Below are positions 14,976-20,963 of a DNA stretch of 34,271 bases, one piece after another; the first letter of the stretch is position 1; every line of letters begins with the position of its first letter. Source of the DNA: CAZJKO01 sp964546995 (GTDB taxonomy: Bacteria; Bacillota_I; Bacilli_A; RF39; UBA660); NCBI GenBank assembly GCA_964546995.1, contig CAZJKO010000006.1, forward strand, positions 1 through 34,271, in the 5' to 3' direction. The position numbers were made by a program, and so were the translations under genes. The notes beneath the pieces were generated by a model. That model was not told the origin of the DNA and made no database searches. It saw only the letters and a program-made list of their open reading frames with translations.

Positions 14976-16802
14976 TTATTTTTCTTCAAACTCAGCATCT
15001 TTTACATCGCTATCTGTATTGGTATTAGCACTGCTATCTCCTTCAGATTGTTGATTTGCTTGTTGCTTCTTTTGAATGTTTTCATAAACTTTCGTAGCAA
15101 GAGCCATCGCTTTTTCCATAAGTTTTTCTTTCTTCGTCTTAATTTCTTCGATATCGTTCTTTTCTAACGCATCTTTAACATCCTTGATAAGTGTCTCTGC
15201 TTCTTCTTTTTCTTTCGCATCGATCTTATCTCCTAAATCTTTAATTGATTTTTCTGTTTGGAACACAAGTTGTTCTGCTTCGTTCTTAAGATCTGCTTCT
15301 TCCTTACGTTTCTTATCCGCTTCTTTGTTTTCTTCTGCTTCCTTCATCATCTTATCGATTTCTTCTTCAGATAAAGAGGTATTGGAAGTAATCGTAATCT
15401 TTTGTTCTTTATTCGTTCCAAGATCTTTAGCCGTAACGTTTACAATACCGTTGGCATCGATATCAAATTTAACTTCAATTTGAGGAACACCACGAGGCGC
15501 TGCAGGAATATCGGTAAGTTGGAAACGTCCAAGTGTTTTGTTATCAGCAGCCATACTACGCTCTCCTTGAAGAACATGAATATCGACAGCAGGTTGATTA
15601 TCAGCAGCCGTTGAGAACACTTGACTCTTAGAGGTTGGAATCGTCGTATTACGTTCAATTAATACAGTCATAACCCCACCGAGCGTTTCAATACCAAGAG
15701 AAAGTGGTGTAACATCAAGTAGGACAATATCGTTCACTTCTCCTGTCAACACGCCACCTTGAATAGCAGCACCCATACTAACAACTTCATCAGGGTTAAC
15801 TTCTCGACTAGGCTCTTTACCCAATTCTTTTTTAATTAAATCGTAGACCATAGGAATACGAGTAGATCCACCGACAAAGATCACTTTATCTAAATCACTG
15901 GCTTTTACTTTTGCATCTTTCATCGCATTTCGAACTGGCGTTAAAGTACTTTCAACCAAATCACGAATCAATTCTTCGAATTTAGCACGCGTTAATGTCA
16001 AATCTAAATGAAGTGGACCATTTTCTCCTTGAGAAATAAATGGCGCAGAAATTTGTGTAGAAGTAACACCAGATAAATCTTTCTTTGCTTTTTCAGCAAT
16101 TTCTTTCAAACGTTGCATAGCCATCTTATCTTGAGATAGATCAATTCCATTTTCTTTCTTAAAGGTTTCAACCAAATAATCCAAGATTCTCTTATCGAAG
16201 TCATCTCCACCTAAATGATTGTTACCATTCGTCGATTTAACCTCGAAGACACCATCGCCAAGTTCCATAATCGAAACATCGAAAGTACCTCCACCTAAAT
16301 CGTATACCAAAACGGTTTGATTCTTTTCTTGTTTATCTAATCCATAAGCAAGAGCCGCAGCAGTAGGTTCGTTAATAATGCGTTCTACTTCAAGTCCTGC
16401 AATCTTACCGGCATTCTTCGTTGCTTGACGTTCTGCATCGTTAAAGTAAGCAGGAACCGTAATAACAGCACGATCCACTTTTTCACCTAAATAGCTTTCA
16501 GCATAATCCTTCATATAAGATAGAATCATGGCAGATACTTCTTCAGGGGAATATTTCTTTCCTTCCACTTCTACTTTTTCTTTTGTTCCCATCAAACGCT
16601 TAATACTAGAAATCGTATTAGGATTTGTGATCGCTTGACGTTTTGCTGCATCACCAACAATACGTTCTCCATTTTTAAATGCCACAACCGAAGGAGTCGT
16701 TCTTCCTCCTTCTGGATTTGGAATAACTTTAGGACTTCCTCCTTCCAAAACAGATACACAACTATTTGTTGTACCAAGGTCAATACCAATTACTTTACTC
16801 AT
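14976..16802 (-). CDS. dnaK: Chaperone DnaK (Hsp70)
   Basis: DnaK binds exposed hydrophobic peptides in an ATP-driven cycle with DnaJ and GrpE. The 608-aa protein begins IGIDLGTTNSCVSVLEGG; it has VPAYFNDAERQATKNAG, the second phosphate motif VLVYDLGGGTFDVSIMELGD, the adenosine motif VIFVGGSTRIPMV, the linker NDIVLLDVTPLSLGIET and the substrate domain. The acidic tail ends DVKDAEFEEK, close to the usual EEVD-like bacterial end. It lacks the ~24-residue nucleotide-domain insertion seen in Gram-negative DnaK, as expected for Bacillota. AAGGAG is the ribosome binding site. It overlaps grpE by 8 nt. Confidence 0.98.
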   Translation of the reverse strand: MSKVIGIDLGTTNSCVSVLEGGSPKVIPNPEGGRTTPSVVAFKNGERIVGDAAKRQAITNPNTISSIKRLMGTKEKVEVEGKKYSPEEVSAMILSYMKDYAESYLGEKVDRAVITVPAYFNDAERQATKNAGKIAGLEVERIINEPTAAALAYGLDKQEKNQTVLVYDLGGGTFDVSIMELGDGVFEVKSTNGNNHLGGDDFDKRILDYLVETFKKENGIDLSQDKMAMQRLKEIAEKAKKDLSGVTSTQISAPFISQGENGPLHLDLTLTRAKFEELIRDLVESTLTPVRNAMKDAKVKASDLDKVIFVGGSTRIPMVYDLIKKELGKEPSREVNPDEVVSMGAAIQGGVLTGEVNDIVLLDVTPLSLGIETLGGVMTVLIERNTTIPTSKSQVFSTAADNQPAVDIHVLQGERSMAADNKTLGRFQLTDIPAAPRGVPQIEVKFDIDANGIVNVTAKDLGTNKEQKITITSNTSLSEEEIDKMMKEAEENKEADKKRKEEADLKNEAEQLVFQTEKSIKDLGDKIDAKEKEEAETLIKDVKDALEKNDIEEIKTKKEKLMEKAMALATKVYENIQKKQQANQQSEGDSSANTNTDSDVKDAEFEEK

Positions 16803-17394
16803 GATTATCTTCTCCTTTATTATTTTCTTCTAATTTATTTACTTTAACACCACTAGGTCGAATGACTCGATCTTTAAGCCGATACCCTTTTAATAATACT
16901 TCTAAAACGGTATTATCAGGAAAATGAGGATCATTTTCCACTAGTAGTGCTTCACTGGTCATAGGATCGAATTCCTTTCCTTGACAAAGAATCTCTTCCA
17001 CCCCAAAACTCTTTAAAATTTCGACCATTTGAGCATACATCATCTTGAATCCTGATAAGAACTTTGACACTTCATCATCGAGATTATGATCATCTAATTT
17101 AATCGCTCGTTCAAAATTATCCATGATAGGTAAAAGTTCCAAAATCAAATCTTGATTCGCATACTTAAGGCGATTTTGAGTTTCTTCTTCTTTTCTTCTT
17201 CGAAAATTGACAAGTTCTGCTTGGGCATACTGTATTTTTCCTTCAAGATCTTTTTTTTCTTCTTCAAGTGCCTCAATTTTCTCTTGCCATTTCAAAGAAT
17301 CTTTCTTCTTTTTCTCTTCCTTTTTATGATCTTTGTTCTTACAAGAACACTCATTCTCACAAGAACATGCTTTTTTCTTTTCTTCCTGTTCCAT
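16795..17394 (-). CDS. grpE: Nucleotide exchange factor GrpE with a Cys-rich N-terminus
   Basis: GrpE is the homodimeric nucleotide exchange factor of DnaK. The coiled coil (~35-85) is followed by the conserved four-helix/beta region: AELVNFRRRKEEETQNRLKY, LLPIMDNFERAI and NTVLEVLLKGYRLKDRVIRP SGVKV. The N-terminal tail is unusual: residues 10-23 read CSCENECSCKNKDH, four Cys and a His in a strongly Lys-rich stretch, where most GrpE have a plain acidic tail. The start is ambiguous: GTG at 17397 or ATG at 17394, both served by AAGGAG; I use the ATG (199 aa). It lies 9 nt after hrcA and overlaps dnaK. Confidence 0.96.
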   Translation of the reverse strand: MEQEEKKKACSCENECSCKNKDHKKEEKKKKDSLKWQEKIEALEEEKKDLEGKIQYAQAELVNFRRRKEEETQNRLKYANQDLILELLPIMDNFERAIKLDDHNLDDEVSKFLSGFKMMYAQMVEILKSFGVEEILCQGKEFDPMTSEALLVENDPHFPDNTVLEVLLKGYRLKDRVIRPSGVKVNKLEENNKGEDNHE

Positions 17395-17406
17395 CACATG
17401 ATCTCC

Positions 17407-18408
17407 TTACTGTTCAATATTATTTTTAATAAACTCAAGCATCGATACAACACGATCGTATTCCATTCTCTTAGGGCCAATAATGGCAATGGTTCCTTCT
17501 TCAAGAGGCGTCTTATACTTTGTCTTAATGACCGTCATATCGCGATCGATATTGTTTTCTTCCCCAATCTTAATGACAATATTGTGCTCATCATCGGTTT
17601 CCATGCTTTCCATACTTTCAAGTATAGTTTTATCATCTAATTTCTCAAAAATATTGCGAATTTTATCGATATTGTTAAATTCTGGTTGCTTCAAGATGTT
17701 ATTCTTTCCAACCACATTGATATTTTGATTTTGAAAATCAGAAAACACATGATAGAACGCATTGTAAATTTGTTCATGTTGGGACACATACTGTCCAATG
17801 ATTGGCTTAATTTCATACTCTAATTTGACACTAACTTCATCGATTGGAGTTCCCACAATCAAATTGTTAATCAAACTGACAACTTTCTTCACTTCATCTA
17901 AAGATACGCCATCAATTTGAATGTTCTTATGTTCGACATGTCCTTTGTCTGTAACAACAATGACGACCATCGCATTAGCATCGATCGAAACGACATCAAT
18001 TTGCTTTAACAAATTGTCGTGCGACGTATTTCCCAAAACGATCGATGTATAACTCGTCATATCGGAAATAAGCTGCAAACTTTTAGAAATACAATCAGAT
18101 AATGCAAGCTGTTGATTATGAAAAATAATCTGTAACTTCAACATATCTTCAGCATTCATCTTCTTAAGTTCCATCAAATGATCGACATAGTAACGATACC
18201 CTTCTTCACTAGGAACCCGTCCACTAGAAGTATGGGTCTTTTCAAGAAGACCTTCTTCCTCAAGTGAAGCCATCTCATTACGAACCGTTGCACTAGAACA
18301 CTTTAATGTCTTACAAATCAAATTAGAACTAACTGGCTTTGCTAATTTAATGTACTGCTCGACAATTAACTTTAAAATGTTTTCTTGTCTTTTGCTGAGC
18401 ACTTCCAT
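17407..18408 (-). CDS. hrcA: Heat-inducible transcription repressor HrcA
   Basis: HrcA represses the class I heat-shock genes by binding CIRCE, and needs GroEL to fold. The 333-aa protein has the N-terminal winged helix (LSKRQENILKLIVEQYIKLA, SSATVRNEMASLEEEGLLEK, THTSSGRVPSEEGYRYYVD), the central GAF-like domain and the C-terminal IAIIGPKRMEYDRVVSMLEF. AGGAGG is close before the ATG. It is the first gene of hrcA-grpE-dnaK-dnaJ and is autoregulated by the CIRCE just upstream. Confidence 0.97.
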   Translation of the reverse strand: MEVLSKRQENILKLIVEQYIKLAKPVSSNLICKTLKCSSATVRNEMASLEEEGLLEKTHTSSGRVPSEEGYRYYVDHLMELKKMNAEDMLKLQIIFHNQQLALSDCISKSLQLISDMTSYTSIVLGNTSHDNLLKQIDVVSIDANAMVVIVVTDKGHVEHKNIQIDGVSLDEVKKVVSLINNLIVGTPIDEVSVKLEYEIKPIIGQYVSQHEQIYNAFYHVFSDFQNQNINVVGKNNILKQPEFNNIDKIRNIFEKLDDKTILESMESMETDDEHNIVIKIGEENNIDRDMTVIKTKYKTPLEEGTIAIIGPKRMEYDRVVSMLEFIKNNIEQ

Positions 18409-18432
18409 CGCCTCCTAGTTTCCCTAGCTTTT

Positions 18433-18459
18433 CTAGCACTGTTCTTTCTCAAGTGCTAA
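18433..18459 (-). promoter_or_regulatory. CIRCE operator (HrcA binding site)
   Basis: On the minus strand TTAGCACTT (18451-18459), 9-bp spacer, CAGTGCTAG (18433-18441). Seven to eight of nine positions per arm match the CIRCE consensus TTAGCACTC-N9-GAGTGCTAA. It lies just downstream of the -10, over the transcription start. Confidence 0.95.
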
Positions 18460-18463
18460 TATT

Positions 18464-18492
18464 ATTATATGCACGAAATTAGCAGAAGTCAA
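18464..18492 (-). promoter_or_regulatory. Promoter of the hrcA operon
   Basis: On the minus strand TTGACT (18487-18492), 17-bp spacer, TATAAT (18464-18469). A vegetative sigma-A promoter, as expected for CIRCE-controlled operons. Confidence 0.85.
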
Positions 18493-18519
18493 CATCTTTT
18501 GCTAAAAACTTTAAAAAAA

Positions 18520-18546
18520 GAAAAAAAACATGTCAATAACATGCTT
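18520..18546 (-). terminator. Terminator of the prepilin-like LRR gene
   Basis: In the minus transcript AAGCATGT (18546-18539) pairs with ACATGTTT (18533-18526, one G-U), followed by a T run. Confidence 0.65.
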
Positions 18547-18555
18547 AAAAACTGA

Positions 18556-19230
18556 TTAATGATCGGTAATAGTGACTGTAAGATAATTCTTTTTACGATG
18601 AATCGTTCCCGTCTTAAGTAATAAATCAGGATTTTCTACATCATCTACATCACAATAAATAATGTGATTAAAATAAAAACTTCGACCAGTCAAATTAACC
18701 ACGGTTTCTAAATCAGGATTACTACCAGGATTCAGCCGATCTCTCAAAAACGCACACCTTCCAATCGACGTCACACTAGAAGGAATGGTAATCGTTTTAA
18801 GATTTTCATAAGCAAAAGCAAATTCTCCGATTGACTTAACCCCTTCAGGAATGACGACACTATTGATAGTTGCATCAATGCCCCAAGTGGTACCAGCACC
18901 CCAAAAAGCATCTTTACCAATCGACACAACTTTGACTCCATCGATCATATCAGGAATAACGACATCCTTATGGGTACGATGACAACGATAATCCGTAATC
19001 GTTCCAGTCTTAGCATCGAAAACAAAACACTCTCGATCAAAAGATGGACGATTTTTGACATACTCGTCCGCTTTTTGATTCAAATAGTTCTCAACATCAT
19101 CAATAAAATGAGCATTACTTTGCTTACTCGAATGAAGAGTAGCAAGAAGACCGCCCAAAACCAAAACAGTAATCAATAACATTCCATAAAGAATCGTCGA
19201 AATAGCAAAACCTCTATTATTTTCCCTCAT
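18556..19230 (-). CDS. Prepilin-like leader fused to BspA-type leucine-rich repeats
   Basis: Residues 1-7 are a short charged leader ending in Gly; then comes the hydrophobic helix FAISTILYGMLLITVLVLGG and a helical stalk to ~60 (HSSKQSNAHFIDDVENYLNQ). This looks like a type III (prepilin) signal, though the mature position 5 is Thr, not Glu. The ectodomain has LRR_5/BspA-like repeats: VVIPDMIDGVKVVSIGKDAF, SVVIPEGVKSIGEFAF, TITIPSSVTSIGRCAF. The first ~60 residues are nearly the same as those of the gene at 26008-26964, while the ectodomains are unrelated. It is probably a surface or pseudopilin-like protein; no pilus assembly genes are in the window. AGAGGTG is the ribosome binding site. 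It sits behind a long structured leader. Confidence 0.75.
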   Translation of the reverse strand: MRENNRGFAISTILYGMLLITVLVLGGLLATLHSSKQSNAHFIDDVENYLNQKADEYVKNRPSFDRECFVFDAKTGTITDYRCHRTHKDVVIPDMIDGVKVVSIGKDAFWGAGTTWGIDATINSVVIPEGVKSIGEFAFAYENLKTITIPSSVTSIGRCAFLRDRLNPGSNPDLETVVNLTGRSFYFNHIIYCDVDDVENPDLLLKTGTIHRKKNYLTVTITDH

Positions 19231-19258
19231 ACTTATGCACCTCTTTCTTTATTACACG

Positions 19259-19287
19259 AAAAATACAGGATACACTTATCCTGTATT
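19259..19287 (-). terminator. Leader terminator hairpin
   Basis: AATACAGGATA (19262-19272) pairs perfectly with TATCCTGTATT (19277-19287), 4-nt loop; on the minus strand it is followed by five T. It lies between promoter and start codon of the LRR gene. Confidence 0.75.
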
Positions 19288-19331
19288 AAAACACATCAAA
19301 GAAGTGACAAAGCCTATTTGTCTAGTAAGGT

Positions 19332-19340
19332 CCCCCCCCC
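19332..19340. repeat. C9 homopolymer (G9 in the leader RNA)
   Basis: Nine consecutive C on the plus strand in otherwise AT-rich intergenic DNA, inside the structured leader. Such tracts are prone to slipped-strand length change. No other C or G run of this length is present. Confidence 0.9.
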
Positions 19341-19396
19341 GCATGGATTTGTTCACTAATAACATCCCGATCACTTCTTTCTATTTACCTATCTTT

Positions 19397-19425
19397 ATTA
19401 TAATACAACGAAGCAAAGATCACAA
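19397..19425 (-). promoter_or_regulatory. Promoter of the leader and LRR gene
   Basis: On the minus strand TTGTGA (19420-19425, overlapping the rsmD stop), 17-bp spacer, TATAAT (19397-19402). The following bases resemble the promoter/SD of the prepilin-like gene at 26008-26964. Confidence 0.65.
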
Positions 19426-19968
19426 TCGTTTATAAATAAAAATAGCTTTATCTTGATACGTTCTTTCCTTCCATAATGTATAATTCTCTCCACAATCGGG
19501 CGTTTCTTGAGCCGAAACTTCACAAACAACAAGACCATCTTTTCGAATTAAATCATATTCGATAATGAAAGAAAGAAGCGAAGAAATAATGCGATCTTTA
19601 TAAGGAGGATCTAAAAAAATGAGATCAAAAACAACAGGAGCTTCCTTTAACTTCACTAACGCTTTTAAATAATCTAAGCAAAGCACTGTAACATTCTGTT
19701 CTACGCCCAACATAGAAGCATTTTCATAAATAACCTTAACGGCTTTTTGATTATGATCGACAAACCACACTTTGCTAGCCCCACAACTAAGAGCTTCAAA
19801 ACCCAAATTACCACTCCCTGCAAATAAATCGAGGACCACCTTCCCATCGAGATGATCCTGAATCATTCCAAATAGCGATTCTTTCACTCGACTCATCGTT
19901 GGCCTCGTTCCCGAAATATCGTATCCTTTTAACATTCGACCTTTATATAAACCTCGAATAATTCTCAT
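19420..19968 (-). CDS. rsmD: 16S rRNA (guanine966-N2)-methyltransferase RsmD
   Basis: RsmD methylates G966 of 16S rRNA on the assembled 30S particle using S-adenosylmethionine. The 182-aa protein begins MRIIRGLYKGR, has TRPTMSRVKESLFGMI, the SAM motif VLDLFAGSGNLGFEALSCGA (~45-64) and the catalytic motif LDPPY (119-123). Length is typical. Its ATG overlaps the ylbF stop as ATGA, so the two are translationally coupled, as ylbF-ylbG-ylbH are linked in Bacillus. Confidence 0.95.
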   Translation of the reverse strand: MRIIRGLYKGRMLKGYDISGTRPTMSRVKESLFGMIQDHLDGKVVLDLFAGSGNLGFEALSCGASKVWFVDHNQKAVKVIYENASMLGVEQNVTVLCLDYLKALVKLKEAPVVFDLIFLDPPYKDRIISSLLSFIIEYDLIRKDGLVVCEVSAQETPDCGENYTLWKERTYQDKAIFIYKRL

Positions 19969-20270
19969 AAATTACACTTCCTAACAGGAGTAAGTTTCTT
20001 AAGACGTTGATTAATAGCAAGCGTTAAAAAGAACAGTTCATTTTCCAAATGCTTATATAACTGAAAATCCTCATTCTTATAAATTTGCATCTTGAGTTGT
20101 TCTTTTTCTAAAGAAACACCATCGCCAAGTTCATGGTATGCTCGAATCATTTGGATCAACTCTTCATTTTCTTGTACTTTCTTTTTTTGATCTAAAAATC
20201 GTATGACTGTATCCGTCTTGTCAATTTCTTTTTCAATTTCTTCTATCTTTGCTAGATAATGTTCATTCAT
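19965..20270 (-). CDS. ylbF: YlbF-family protein
   Basis: YlbF-family proteins are small helical proteins; in B. subtilis YlbF, YmcA and YaaT form a complex that promotes RNase Y activity and supports competence and sporulation. This 101-aa copy is helical throughout and has the family pattern DTVIRFLDQKKKVQENEELI QMIRAYHELGD, with a second helix ending LENELFFLTLAINQRLKKL. It is shorter than the Bacillus protein (~149 aa). A TATGAT box with TG extension lies upstream. ylbG is absent between it and rsmD. The cysteine near the end (RKCNL) recalls the [4Fe-4S] ligands reported in that complex, but this is only a guess. Confidence 0.75.
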   Translation of the reverse strand: MNEHYLAKIEEIEKEIDKTDTVIRFLDQKKKVQENEELIQMIRAYHELGDGVSLEKEQLKMQIYKNEDFQLYKHLENELFFLTLAINQRLKKLTPVRKCNL

Positions 20271-20302
20271 AGTTTCACGTCCCTTTCTATCATATCAAAA
20301 AC

Positions 20303-20351
20303 AAAGAAAAAGAAAAAGAACTTTTACCGAATCACATCAATAAAAGTTCTT
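20303..20351 (-). terminator. Terminator after ylbE
   Basis: AAGAACTTTT (20316-20325) pairs with AAAAGTTCTT (20342-20351); in the minus transcript a T/C-rich tail follows. It overlaps the ylbE stop and separates ylbDE from ylbF-rsmD. Confidence 0.6.
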
Positions 20352-20545
20352 AACATATCAATACTTCTAGCCAGTTGATTGATTTTATCTCCCGCAGTAA
20401 GTTTATAGCGATGCTTCATTTCTTCTTCCATCTGCTTAATACTAGAAGGATCGCGATTTAACTCTTTATACCAATGAGAGTTTTCTCTTAAATAACGATA
20501 CAAATAAGGATCGTTTTTAATTTGCATTTGTAATTCGACTGTCAT
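20324..20545 (-). CDS. ylbE: YlbE-like protein
   Basis: The 73-aa protein matches the YlbE-like family: ELQMQIKNDPYLYRYLREN S with HWYKELNRDPSSIKQMEEEM and a final helix (SIDMLRTFIDVIR). No function is known. I use ATG 20545, with GAGG 7 nt upstream, in place of a TTG at 20551 that overlaps the ylbD stop. Its place directly after ylbD is as in Bacillus. Confidence 0.75.
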   Translation of the reverse strand: MTVELQMQIKNDPYLYRYLRENSHWYKELNRDPSSIKQMEEEMKHRYKLTAGDKINQLARSIDMLRTFIDVIR

Positions 20546-20547
20546 AA

Positions 20548-20904
20548 TCAATCCTCAAAATATTTATACATTGGTCTAGGTTCATAAGGTTTTTGCATCA
20601 CTTGCTTTTCTTTTCCGAACCCTAACTCCTGTACAACCGTTAGTGCTTTCTGAAGATTGCCAACACCTTTACGTAACGTATCCAAATCGACTTGTTTCAA
20701 AAACCGAGTAAGTTCTTGAAAAGAAAGATCTTTTTTTTCTTTTCCTGTTGATTGCTTTTCAAAATAAGGATTCCAAACGTCGTTCGTCTCCCCATACAAT
20801 TCGTACATTTCATAGAATTTTTGCCACGTCATCCCCTCTTTATTTACATGTTTAGTAAGTTCTGGATGATGTCTCACAAACCCTTTAAATTCTTCTTTTC
20901 CCAT
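20548..20904 (-). CDS. ylbD: YlbD-like putative spore coat protein
   Basis: The 118-aa protein matches the YlbD family: GKEEFKGFVRHHPELTKHVN followed by TWQKFYEMYELYGE, then a polar linker and a helix (FLKQVDLDTLRKGVGNLQKA). The family is annotated as a putative coat protein from its place among sporulation genes. I use ATG 20904 behind AGGTGATC; a GTG at 20913 overlaps that site. CATACCATA at 20920-20928 (minus) resembles a mother-cell SigE/SigK -10, but the -35 is poor. Confidence 0.75.
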   Translation of the reverse strand: MGKEEFKGFVRHHPELTKHVNKEGMTWQKFYEMYELYGETNDVWNPYFEKQSTGKEKKDLSFQELTRFLKQVDLDTLRKGVGNLQKALTVVQELGFGKEKQVMQKPYEPRPMYKYFED

Positions 20905-20963
20905 AAAGATCACCTACTCTATGGTATGCAAAAGAACCGACAAATTGCTTAAAATTCGAAAAT

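Larger units (their letters stand above)
19259..19390 (-). ncRNA. Attenuator-like structured leader (or ~130-nt RNA) upstream of the LRR gene
   Basis: Transcription from the promoter at 19397-19425 would start near 19390. The RNA then contains a perfect 10-bp closing stem (plus-strand 19371-19380 with 19298-19307) enclosing ~63 nt, a G9 tract, a small hairpin (19306-19311 with 19317-19322) that competes with the closing stem, and a strong 11-bp hairpin with U5 (19259-19287). The ribosome binding site of the LRR gene lies ~20 nt after that terminator. This is the layout of a riboswitch or attenuator, but it matches no class I know. Confidence 0.5.

Noticed and set aside
19259..19390. SRP 4.5S RNA or c-di-GMP-I riboswitch as the leader identity
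   Set aside because: The GGUCAGG...GGAAGGAAGCAGCC core of SRP RNA and the conserved GCAAA/GCGGGG parts of the c-di-GMP-I aptamer are missing.
19235..19435. 66-aa plus-strand ORF over the leader
   Set aside because: It runs through the C9 tract and terminator, has no ribosome binding site and reads as low-complexity chance sequence.
20920..20928. SigE/SigK promoter of ylbD
   Set aside because: The -10 (CATACCATA) is good but no -35 with the right spacing is present; kept only as a remark.
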